DNA of 8,465 nucleotides from JAXGPP01 sp964436865 (GTDB lineage: Bacteria > Planctomycetota > Planctomycetia > Pirellulales > Thermoguttaceae): NCBI GenBank assembly GCA_964436865.1, contig CAYTFK010000305.1, forward strand, positions 1 to 8,465. The letters run 5' to 3'. The number at the start of each line of letters is the position of its first letter. Within the stretch, counting starts at the first letter, position 1. Under the pieces are notes generated by a model. That model searched no databases. It was given only the letters and a program-made list of their open reading frames with translations, and was not told the DNA's origin. This document shows, in pieces, positions 1-4,753 of the stretch. Both the position numbers and the translations under genes were made by a program.

Positions 1-45
1 GATAATGAGCGGTGACTGGAGTTCAGACGTGTGCTCTTCCGATCT
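1..45 (+). other. Untrimmed Illumina TruSeq adapter with index (artefact)
   Basis: Bases 12-45 are identical to the 34-base TruSeq read-2 adapter (GTGACTGGAG at the start, CTTCCGATCT at the end). Bases 1-3 (GAT) fit the end of the P7 oligo, and bases 4-11 (AATGAGCG) sit where an 8-base i7 index belongs. The reverse complement CGCTCATT is, from memory, TruSeq HT index D703. These bases are synthetic, not genomic. Any reading frame that starts inside them, including the apparent ATG at 7 and TTG at 31, is false. True sequence begins at 46, so this is very probably a contig end. Confidence 0.97.
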
Positions 46-426
46 GAGGGCGAGCGGCACGGCCGGGTGTTCAAGCTGCCAACCACGAGCATCAGCCAAG
101 CCGGCAAGGTGGTCAGTCGGATGGGCGAAAAGGCGGGTGTGGTGGTCGACCCGGCCAGCGGCAAGACGGCATCAGCCCACGATTGCCGCCGGTCATTCGG
201 CACCCGCTGGGCGAAGCGGGTCATGCCGGCGGTACTGCAACGGCTGATGCGGCATTCCGCCATTCAGACCACGATGAAGTACTACGTGCGCCAGGATGCG
301 GACGACATTGCCGCCGACCTGTGGCGAGCATTCGGGCAGAGTAACAGTCTTGGTAACACTCGCCCGGCCGCCGACCACGAGGCGGAAATTGTGCCCGCCG
401 CAAAGTCTTTGCCGAAGCCACGTTAA
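46..426 (+). CDS. Tyrosine recombinase / phage-type integrase, C-terminal fragment
   Basis: This is the last 126 residues of a tyrosine recombinase, which cuts and rejoins DNA through a covalent tyrosine intermediate. The fragment keeps the second half of the catalytic domain. AHDCRRSFGTRW supplies the H-x-x-R box (H45, R48 of the fragment). LMRHSAIQTTMKYY supplies the third-position His (H70) and the tyrosine nucleophile, most likely Y79, nine residues after H70 as in XerC/D-like enzymes. The first catalytic Arg, the beta-hairpin Lys and the N-terminal DNA-binding domain are missing because the sequence is cut by the adapter at 45; this is an assembly end, not a proven pseudogene. The tail after Y80 is about 46 residues. 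The stop codon lies 2 bases from the 3' end of the convergent tRNA-Leu, the usual setting of an integrated element. The motif spacing resembles integrases I associate with planctomycetes (recall, not a search). Family sure; element type unknown. Confidence 0.88.
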   Translation, partial: EGERHGRVFKLPTTSISQAGKVVSRMGEKAGVVVDPASGKTASAHDCRRSFGTRWAKRVMPAVLQRLMRHSAIQTTMKYYVRQDADDIAADLWRAFGQSNSLGNTRPAADHEAEIVPAAKSLPKPR

Positions 427-428
427 GC

Positions 429-513
429 TAGCCGAGGCGGGACTCGAACCCGCACGCCCGGTAAAGGGCAGGGGATTTTAAATCCCCAGCGTCTGCCATT
501 CCGCCACTCGGCC
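429..513 (-). tRNA. tRNA-Leu (anticodon UAA)
   Basis: An 85-base class II tRNA folds fully on the minus strand. The acceptor is GGCCGAG/CTCGGCT with one G-U pair at the end and discriminator A. The D stem is GCG/CGC. The anticodon stem GGGGA/TCCCC encloses the loop TTTAAAA, giving anticodon TAA, which reads UUA and, by wobble, UUG. A 17-base variable arm (GCCC/GGGC stem) marks the Leu/Ser class, and the T arm is GCGGG-TTCGAGT-CCCGC. CCA is not encoded. The gene starts 25 bases after the leuA stop on the same strand with no visible terminator between them, so it may be processed from the leuA transcript. Confidence 0.96.
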
Positions 514-538
514 TGGGTTCACCTTGCAGCCGATCGGG

Positions 539-2089
539 TCAGGCTGCTGATTCCTGGGTTTTGGCCGCGGTCACCGCGGCGATGCGGTTGATCGCGTTCA
601 GGAAGGCTTTGGCGCTCGCCTCCAGGCTGTCGGTCGACACGCCGCGGCCGCGGTACAGTTCGCCCTGATGTTCGAGCTGCACGGTAACCTCGCCCTGGGC
701 GTCGCGGCCCACGGTCACGCTGTGCACGCGAAAATCCTTGCACACCGCGGCAATGCCGGTGATCTCCTCGATCGCCAGGAAGATCGCGTCGACCGGGCCG
801 TCGCCGCAGGCGAGTTCCGTGCTGACGACCTCCTCGCCGTGGCGGAGCGAGAGCACAATCTGGGGCGTCTTGCCGCGCGACATGCCGAGCTGGTACGACT
901 CGAGCGTCCACATCTCCGTGACGGTACGGATCTGCTGCTCGATCAGGGCCGCGAGGTCGGCGTCGTAGATCTCCTTCTTCTTGTCGGCCAGGCGCTTGAA
1001 CTCGTCGAACACCGTATTGAGCTGCTCGCCGGTGAGCTGATAGCCCAGCCGCTTGGCGCGGTCAGCCAGGGCGGCACGGCCGCTGTGCTTGCCGAGCACC
1101 AGGTCGCTGGTGGTGAAGCCGACATCCTCCGGGTGCATGATCTCGTAGGTCGTCCGCTCCTTGAGGATGCCATCCTGATGGATGCCCGCCTCGTGCGCGA
1201 AGGCGTTGCGGCCGACGATCGCCTTGTTGCGCTGCACGTGCATGCCGGTGATGTTGGCCACCAGCCGGCTGGTGGGCACCAGGCGCTTCGTGTTGACCGT
1301 GGTGTGGGCCTGGTAGACATCGCGCCGGGTGCGGAGGGCCATCACGACCTCTTCGAGCGAGCAATTGCCCGCCCGTTCGCCGAGGCCGTTGATCGTGCAC
1401 TCGACCTGGCCGGCGCCCGCCTCAACGGCGGCGAGGCTGTTGGCCACCGCCATGCCGAGGTCGTTGTGGCAGTGCACGCTGATCACGGCCCGGTCGATGT
1501 TCGGCACCCGTTCTCTGAGCGTGCGGATCACGCGCGCCATGTGCGCGGGCACCGCATAGCCGACCGTATCGGGGATATTTACCGTGGTGGCTCCGGCGGC
1601 GATCGCCTGCTCGACGACGGCGCAGAGGAAGTCGGGCTCGGTCCGCGAGGCGTCCTCGGGCGAGAATTCGACATCGCCGCAGTACCCGACCGCGCGCCGG
1701 ACACCCTCGACCGCCCGCTGGATGATCTCCTCCTTGCCCATCTTGAGCTTGTGCTCGCGGTGGATGGCGCTGGTGGCGAGGAAGACGTGGATCCGCGGCT
1801 GCTGGGCGTGCTTGACCGCCTCCCAAGCGCGGTCGATATCCTCGGCGCGGCAGCGAGCCAGTCCGCAAACGGTTGTTCCGCGAACGGCCTTGGCGATTTC
1901 CGACACCGCCTCGAAGTCGCCCGGCGAGGCGATGGGAAACCCAGCCTCGATCACGTCCACGCCCAGGTCCACGAGCGCTTGGGCGACCTCCAGCTTCTCC
2001 TGGAGGTTCATGCTGCAGCCGGGCGACTGTTCGCCGTCCCGGAGTGTCGTGTCGAAGATAATAATGCGTCGATTGGCTGAATCAGTCAT
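539..2089 (-). CDS. leuA: 2-isopropylmalate synthase LeuA
   Basis: This 516-residue protein condenses acetyl-CoA with 2-oxoisovalerate to 2-isopropylmalate, the first committed step of leucine synthesis in the cytoplasm. The catalytic TIM barrel covers about residues 8-275. It opens with FDTTLRDGEQSPG (D13 as metal ligand, R17/D18 at the active site) and carries the second family signature VHCHNDLGMAVANSLA at 205-220 (H206 and H208 as metal ligands), then GERAGNCSLEE with N242. HEAGIHQDG (299-307) holds the conserved linker His303. Residues about 385-510 form the LeuA dimerisation/allosteric domain, through which leucine usually inhibits the enzyme. Length is normal for the long bacterial form. 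The ATG at 2089 is preceded by an in-frame TGA 18 bases upstream, which leaves little choice of start; no clear Shine-Dalgarno site is seen. A leucine attenuator precedes the gene and tRNA-Leu follows it. No leuB, leuC or leuD is in view. Citramalate or homocitrate synthase is less likely given the length and the close fit to LeuA throughout. Confidence 0.97.
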   Translation of the reverse strand: MTDSANRRIIIFDTTLRDGEQSPGCSMNLQEKLEVAQALVDLGVDVIEAGFPIASPGDFEAVSEIAKAVRGTTVCGLARCRAEDIDRAWEAVKHAQQPRIHVFLATSAIHREHKLKMGKEEIIQRAVEGVRRAVGYCGDVEFSPEDASRTEPDFLCAVVEQAIAAGATTVNIPDTVGYAVPAHMARVIRTLRERVPNIDRAVISVHCHNDLGMAVANSLAAVEAGAGQVECTINGLGERAGNCSLEEVVMALRTRRDVYQAHTTVNTKRLVPTSRLVANITGMHVQRNKAIVGRNAFAHEAGIHQDGILKERTTYEIMHPEDVGFTTSDLVLGKHSGRAALADRAKRLGYQLTGEQLNTVFDEFKRLADKKKEIYDADLAALIEQQIRTVTEMWTLESYQLGMSRGKTPQIVLSLRHGEEVVSTELACGDGPVDAIFLAIEEITGIAAVCKDFRVHSVTVGRDAQGEVTVQLEHQGELYRGRGVSTDSLEASAKAFLNAINRIAAVTAAKTQESAA

Positions 2090-2141
2090 CGGATGTGAGT
2101 CTTTCAGTCACGTGTGGAGGGAAATCATGTTGCCGCCGGAC

Positions 2142-2189
2142 GCCGACCCCTGGTCGGCCCGCGCAACACCAACCATGCCCTGGTCGGGC
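2142..2189 (-). repeat. Two hairpins built on a direct repeat in the leuA 5' untranslated region
   Basis: The 10-mer CCCTGGTCGG (plus strand) occurs at 2148-2157 and again at 2178-2187, exactly 30 bases apart. The first copy lies in a perfect 7-bp hairpin, GCCGACC/GGTCGGC with a 3-base loop (2142-2158). The second lies in a shorter hairpin, GCCC/GGGC (2177-2189). Both fall between the attenuator terminator and the leuA start, so they would be in any read-through leuA mRNA. A role in mRNA stability or translation is possible but not shown. A 6-codon in-frame ORF (MISLHT) lies between them and leuA. Confidence 0.4.
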
Positions 2190-2241
2190 CGAGGCGGCGA
2201 CGGTTTTCACACACTTGACTCACAAGACGGCTCCAGTTGGC

Positions 2242-2278
2242 AAACAAAAAACCCCAAGGCTCGCATGACCTTGGGGTT
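2242..2278 (-). terminator. Intrinsic terminator of the leuA attenuator
   Basis: On the minus strand AACCCCAAGG and CCTTGGGGTT form a perfect 10-bp stem (2269-2278 with 2250-2259) around a 9-base loop. The stem runs directly into a T tract (six T in a row counting the stem end, then GTTTG). It lies about 150 bases upstream of leuA and downstream of a Leu-rich leader ORF, with no other minus-strand gene upstream that it could serve. Its 5' arm can also pair with 2309-2320 to form an antiterminator. The A run on the other side gives no matching T run on the plus strand, so it acts in the minus direction. Confidence 0.93.
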
Positions 2279-2320
2279 CGGTGTATTCGGCGGGAGAGAA
2301 CTACTGCGCGAACCCTGAGG
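2269..2320 (-). promoter_or_regulatory. Antiterminator stem of the leuA attenuator
   Basis: On the minus strand CCTCAGGGTTCG (2320-2309) pairs with CGAACCCCAAGG (2280-2269) at 10 of 12 positions: 7 bp, a 2x2 mismatch, then 3 bp, with a 28-base loop. The second arm contains the whole 5' arm of the terminator, so the two structures exclude each other. The first arm begins on the base right after the leader TGA. A ribosome that reaches the stop would cover it and allow termination; a ribosome stalled at the Leu codons would leave it free. Shorter pairings that could form the competing early hairpin are GAGG/CCTC across the stop codon (2325-2328 with 2317-2320) and CCCTG/CAGGG (2354-2358 with 2313-2317). 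Confidence 0.8.
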
Positions 2321-2371
2321 TCAGCCTCCGGAAAGCAATAACAACAGAGGTAGCAGGGCCGCGCGGATCAT
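2321..2371 (-). CDS. leuL: Leucine-rich leader peptide (LeuL-like) of the leuA attenuator
   Basis: A 16-codon ORF encodes MIRAALLPLLLLLSGG. Codons 6-13 read CTG CTA CCT CTG TTG TTA TTG CTT, so seven of eight are leucine and five of the six Leu codons are used, including UUA and CUA, which should be rare in such a GC-rich genome. An earlier in-frame ATG at 2377 would add MN. I prefer the ATG at 2371 because GGTGA (2378-2382) sits 6 bases ahead of it but directly against the other. The ORF lies between a promoter-like sequence and the terminator upstream of leuA, and its TGA touches the antiterminator arm. This is the classic arrangement for ribosome-mediated attenuation, as in the enteric leu operon. 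The peptide itself probably has no function; its translation is the sensor. It does not resemble the E. coli LeuL peptide in sequence beyond the Leu run. Confidence 0.88.
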   Translation of the reverse strand: MIRAALLPLLLLLSGG

Positions 2372-2387
2372 ATTCATTCACCAGACC

Positions 2388-2400
2388 AGATATATTATCT
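2388..2400. repeat. AT-rich palindrome in the leader 5' end
   Basis: AGATA-TAT-TATCT is a perfect 13-base inverted repeat, A/T-rich in a GC-rich region. It lies between the -10 element and the leader start codon. It could be a repressor site, or supply an alternative -10 (GATAAT on the minus strand at 2394-2399), although no -35 at suitable spacing is seen for that. Confidence 0.35.
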
Positions 2401-2413
2401 CGGCAGTATCAAG

Positions 2414-2442
2414 AGTCTACGTGAGGCTGTCCCCCGCGTCAA
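2414..2442 (-). promoter_or_regulatory. Sigma70-type promoter of the leuL-leuA unit
   Basis: On the minus strand TTGACG (2442-2437) is followed after 17 bases by TAGACT (2419-2414), matching 5 of 6 and 4 of 6 consensus bases. Transcription would start near 2407, giving a 5' leader of about 35 bases before the leader ORF. Position and spacing fit the attenuator exactly, but the call is consensus matching only. Confidence 0.6.
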
Positions 2443-2545
2443 GGTGTTTATAGCCATCGAGCGGGGTTCGGGGTCGGGGCGGTCGGACCGGATGCCGCCA
2501 ACTCGGAGGACCGATCGACTGGTGTCAGAGGTTCGCGCCCCGGCA

Positions 2546-2580
2546 GCCGTTTCGGGATTCTGCCAGCGAAATCGGCTTTT
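2546..2580 (+). terminator. Possible hairpin with short T run, function unclear
   Basis: GCCGTTTCG (2546-2554) pairs with CGAAA-t-CGGC (2567-2576, one bulged T) around a 12-base loop and is followed by TTTTCC. It looks like a weak rightward terminator, but no rightward gene precedes it. It may be chance, or a stop for transcription arriving from elsewhere. The stretch 2443-2695 holds otherwise only a promoter candidate and a 5-bp GAACC/GGTTC hairpin (2591-2604). Confidence 0.25.
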
Positions 2581-2584
2581 CCTG

Positions 2585-2613
2585 TTGCCAGAACCGGGGG
2601 GTTCGGGTATTTC
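2585..2613 (+). promoter_or_regulatory. Candidate promoter for the small Cys-motif gene
   Basis: TTGCCA (2585-2590, 5 of 6 consensus) and TATTTC (2608-2613, 3 of 6) are separated by 17 bases. The spacer contains the inverted repeat GAACC-GGGG-GGTTC, a possible operator. Start would be near 2620, about 75 bases before the GTG at 2696. Weak evidence. Confidence 0.3.
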
Positions 2614-2680
2614 CCTGCCTGCGAAATGGAAAGCGCCGCATGCGGAGGATGGCGTGCCAACAGGCTGATGGTGAACCCGT

Positions 2681-2686
2681 GAGGAG
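2681..2686 (+). promoter_or_regulatory. Shine-Dalgarno site for the 76-residue protein
   Basis: GAGGAG ends 9 bases before the GTG at 2696. It is the clearest ribosome binding site in the window and fixes the start of this small gene. Confidence 0.75.
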
Positions 2687-2695
2687 ACGGGCAAG

Positions 2696-2926
2696 GTGAG
2701 CGAGGACCGACTGGACTTGTCGAGTGAGCCTGAGAGCCGAGCCGGCGGCAAACGGGCCGCGAGGCGTTTCGTGGGGGTGCAATTCGCTTGTTGTGGCGTG
2801 TATGCAAGGATTTACGTCAACGAGTCGGAGACGGCCTATGAAGGACGGTGTCCGCGCTGTCTGCGGGCGGTCTCGATCCGCATCGGTTCAGGCGGAACGA
2901 ACAGCCGGTTCTTCACGGTCTATTGA
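2696..2926 (+). CDS. Small conserved Cys-motif (zinc-ribbon-like) protein, function unknown
   Basis: This 76-residue protein starts with GTG behind a strong GAGGAG site. Its first 24 residues are polar and probably disordered. The conserved-looking core is FVGVQFACCGVYARIYVNES (25-44), then GRCPRCLRAVSIRIGSGGTNSRFF (50-73). The pairs C32-C33 and C52-x-x-C55 could bind a metal in zinc-ribbon style, although CC in place of CxxC is unusual. I recall near-identical small proteins (FxCCGVYxRIY...CPxCGR...VRIGxGGTxxRFF) as hypothetical proteins in planctomycetes; no function is known to me. There is no signal peptide or membrane segment. It reads in the same direction as the two genes that follow, with a 126-base gap. 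The strong ribosome site and ordered motif argue against a chance ORF. Confidence 0.75.
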   Translation: MSEDRLDLSSEPESRAGGKRAARRFVGVQFACCGVYARIYVNESETAYEGRCPRCLRAVSIRIGSGGTNSRFFTVY

Positions 2927-3052
2927 ATCGCGGCGTGTCCATATTGAGCGAAAGGCGACATTTGGGTAGTCTCCGCCCGAATCCGCGCGGTAAGTCTGCG
3001 TCGACCGGATTGCCGTCCGAGGGACGTCCTTTGTCAATAATGCTTGTGGCGA

Positions 3053-3538
3053 ATGGATTTTGACGTTCAAAGGTGCACACGGCATTGTGCGGCGACGGGG
3101 CGGGAATTCGCTCCGGGCGAAGAGTTCTACTCGGCATTGATTCCCCAGGGGGCGGAGGTCGTCCGGCAGGACTACTCGGTCGACGCGTGGCAGGGGCCGC
3201 CGGCCGATGCGATTGGCTGGTGGAAGTCGCAGATGCCGACTCCCCAGTCGAACCGCGCACAGTGGGCGCCGAACGACGTGATGCTCCATTTGTTTGACGA
3301 GTTGGCCGACGACCCTCAGAAGCAGGACATGCGCTACGTGCTTGCGCTGCTGCTGGTCCGGCGCCGCGTATTCCGGTTGGAAGAGGCGGAGGAAGGCGAG
3401 TCCGGCGGCGAGGAAATGGTTCTCTACTGTCCCCGGCGCGACGCGACCTATCACGTGCCGGAAACGCCGCCGAGTGAAGAACGGGTGGCGGAGATCCAAG
3501 CTGAATTGGGCGGGTTGTTGTTTACCAGGGCCGAATAA
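3053..3538 (+). CDS. Conserved hypothetical protein (161 residues)
   Basis: This is a soluble, probably cytoplasmic protein with no signal peptide or membrane helix. It opens with QRCTRHCAATGREFAPGEEF (C8, C12, TGR), continues with RQDYSVDAWQGPP and GWWKSQMPTP (rich in Trp), then a helical part, NDVMLHLFDELADDPQKQDM, RYVLALLLVRRRVFRLEE (94-111), and ends with a Cys-containing strand, VLYCPRRDATYHVP (C126), and a short helix. From memory this layout is shared by uncharacterised planctomycete proteins of the same size. C8, C12 and C126 might form a metal site, but a fourth ligand is not obvious. The ATG at 3053 is chosen; an in-frame TTG at 3044 is possible, and neither has a good Shine-Dalgarno site. 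The gene ends 19 bases before the earliest start of the next, so the two are probably co-transcribed. Function unknown. Confidence 0.8.
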   Translation: MDFDVQRCTRHCAATGREFAPGEEFYSALIPQGAEVVRQDYSVDAWQGPPADAIGWWKSQMPTPQSNRAQWAPNDVMLHLFDELADDPQKQDMRYVLALLLVRRRVFRLEEAEEGESGGEEMVLYCPRRDATYHVPETPPSEERVAEIQAELGGLLFTRAE

Positions 3539-3557
3539 ACCGGCGCTACAAACCAAA

Positions 3558-4508
3558 ATGGCCGACTTTGCCCAACATCGTCGATCGCCGATTCCCCGCC
3601 TCGAAGGCGCGGCGGTGCGACTGATCATTGCGGCGGGGTTTGTTGCGTTGTGCGGCGCGAGTTGTCCGGCGAGAATCTCCCCGTTTACGACGCCGTTGGC
3701 CCCCGTCTTGCCCCCTCAGCCGACCTTGGCGCAGGTGATTGAGACGGTCAATCGCAACAACGCCCAGATTTCGTCGTTTGCCACCGATGAGGCAGTCCTC
3801 AGCGGACCCGCATTCCCCACGCTGCGCCGGACGAGTGTGGCTTTCGAACGGCCGCGGAGGTTCCGCTTGAAGGCGGGCACGGGTTTTTTGGGGGACGAGC
3901 TTGACGTTGGGAGCAACGATGAGCTGTTCTGGATGTGGATCCGCCGCAACACTCCGCCAGCACTTTATTTCTGCCGTCACGAACTGTTCGCCCAGAGCCC
4001 GGTCCGGCAGTCGATTCCCATCGATCCCGATTGGCTGATCGAGGCTCTGGGAGTGGTCGATCTGGACCCGGCGCGGCCGCACGAGGGCCCGTTCGTATTG
4101 CCGGGCGACCGTGTGGAAATTCGCACCCCGCGGCAGACGCCCACCGGTCCGATGACGAAGAGCACTATTGTCGACTTGCGATACGGTTGGGTGGTCGAGC
4201 AGCACCTCTTCGATGCTCAAGGGCAACGGGTCGCGAGCGCCGCTGCCCGCGAACACCGCCGCGATCCCCTTTCCAACCTGACGATGCCGAAGATTGTCGA
4301 CCTCTACTCGCCGCGGATGAACTTCCAGATGCGGATCGACCTTGGCAACGTGAAGATCAATTCCCCCATGATGACGGATCGGGCTGAACTCTTCGCCATG
4401 CCCGAGTACCCCGGCTATCCGGCGGTGGATCTTTGCGACCCGAATCTGCAGGTTCTGCCGGCTCAACCCGTCGACACGACGGCGTGGCGAGCCAGTACGC
4501 CCCGGTAA
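3558..4508 (+). CDS. Exported protein, possibly a lipoprotein with a LolA/LolB-like fold, function unknown
   Basis: Up to 316 residues. A hydrophobic segment, RLIIAAGFVALCGASC (21-36), acts as a signal peptide; GASC is a poor but possible lipobox with C36 as the lipid-bearing Cys, followed by a Pro-rich linker. The mature part has repeated amphipathic strands, for example QISSFATDEAVLSG, SVAFERPRRFRLKAG, ELDVGSNDELFWMWIRR and MRIDLGNVKIN. This pattern resembles LolA/LolB/DUF4292-like periplasmic lipoprotein carriers, which is inference from the pattern rather than a match. Two starts compete. ATG 3558 has no ribosome site and gives a 20-residue tail before the signal. GTG 3615 has GAAGG 7 bases upstream and gives a typical signal peptide (MRLIIAAG...), 297 residues in all. 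The GTG may well be the true start. Frames reading further upstream overlap the preceding gene and are rejected. I recall proteins of this type as uncharacterised in planctomycetes. Probably periplasmic or membrane-attached. Confidence 0.8.
   Translation: MADFAQHRRSPIPRLEGAAVRLIIAAGFVALCGASCPARISPFTTPLAPVLPPQPTLAQVIETVNRNNAQISSFATDEAVLSGPAFPTLRRTSVAFERPRRFRLKAGTGFLGDELDVGSNDELFWMWIRRNTPPALYFCRHELFAQSPVRQSIPIDPDWLIEALGVVDLDPARPHEGPFVLPGDRVEIRTPRQTPTGPMTKSTIVDLRYGWVVEQHLFDAQGQRVASAAAREHRRDPLSNLTMPKIVDLYSPRMNFQMRIDLGNVKINSPMMTDRAELFAMPEYPGYPAVDLCDPNLQVLPAQPVDTTAWRASTPR
3603..3607 (+). promoter_or_regulatory. Shine-Dalgarno site favouring the GTG 3615 start
   Basis: GAAGG lies 7 bases before GTG 3615. 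The competing ATG at 3558 has no such site. The GTG start also places the signal peptide right at the N-terminus. Confidence 0.45.
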
Positions 4509-4542
4509 GCGATCCCGAGCTCGCCTTCAGCCTCCAAAGTTT

Positions 4543-4554
4543 CCACGCGCGTGG
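4543..4554. repeat. 12-base perfect palindrome CCACGCGCGTGG
   Basis: A perfect palindrome lies 34 bases after the stop of the exported protein, within the 245-base gap before the large gene. No T run follows, so it is not an intrinsic terminator. It could be an operator; in GC-rich DNA chance is also plausible. Confidence 0.25.
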
Positions 4555-4683
4555 TCGTATCCCCGCAACTGCCCCGTGGACGGTTTCGCGCCGTTCTCGG
4601 TTACTCCTCTTATACCGCGGCCGATTTGGTGGATTTCGGTTGAGTTCTGAGGTGGGGGGTGCGATTAGTTCGCACTCTGTGTT

Positions 4684-4712
4684 TTGCCTCAAGTTGACTG
4701 GCCGGGTATGCT
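4684..4712 (+). promoter_or_regulatory. Candidate promoter of the large zinc-ribbon/propeller gene
   Basis: TTGCCT (4684-4689) and TATGCT (4707-4712) have 17-base spacing and match 4 of 6 consensus bases each. Start would be near 4719, about 35 bases before the ATG. The 245-base gap before the gene suggests it has its own promoter, but this match is weak. Confidence 0.3.
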
Positions 4713-4753
4713 GAATCTGGCGGTAGCTGAACCACCACCGGTTTCGGGGGGCG

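Noticed and set aside
5..247. ORF starting at base 5 (MSGDWSSDVCSSDL...)
   Set aside because: Its N-terminus is translated Illumina adapter, and the rest is a shifted frame of the integrase.
296..481. Rightward ORF ending in AEAGLEPARPVKGRGF
   Set aside because: The tail is the antisense translation of the tRNA-Leu gene, a well-known source of false proteins.
668..2080. Long rightward open frame of 470 codons opposite leuA
   Set aside because: It is antisense to leuA, which shows full family signatures; the frame is open because of GC-biased third positions, and its His/Arg/Leu/Val-rich translation shows no domain.
2242..2278. Terminator of an upstream minus-strand gene rather than an attenuator
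   Set aside because: No credible minus-strand gene lies upstream, and the promoter, Leu-rich ORF and alternative pairing all fit attenuation.
2242..2407. T-box riboswitch controlling leuA
   Set aside because: No T-box consensus or tRNA-specifier stem is visible; the 165-base leader is explained by the translated Leu-rich ORF.
2444..2668. Rightward 74-codon ORF
   Set aside because: It starts at the edge of the leuL promoter, has no ribosome site, no recognisable motif and irregular codon use; promoter- and hairpin-like signals overlap it.
3294..3557. Upstream extension of the exported protein to 3294
   Set aside because: It would overlap the 161-residue gene by about 245 bases, and the extension is a shadow frame; the true start is 3558 or 3615.
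2888..3628. 246-codon leftward ORF
   Set aside because: It lies opposite two rightward genes with coherent proteins and reads as low-information Arg/Pro-rich sequence.
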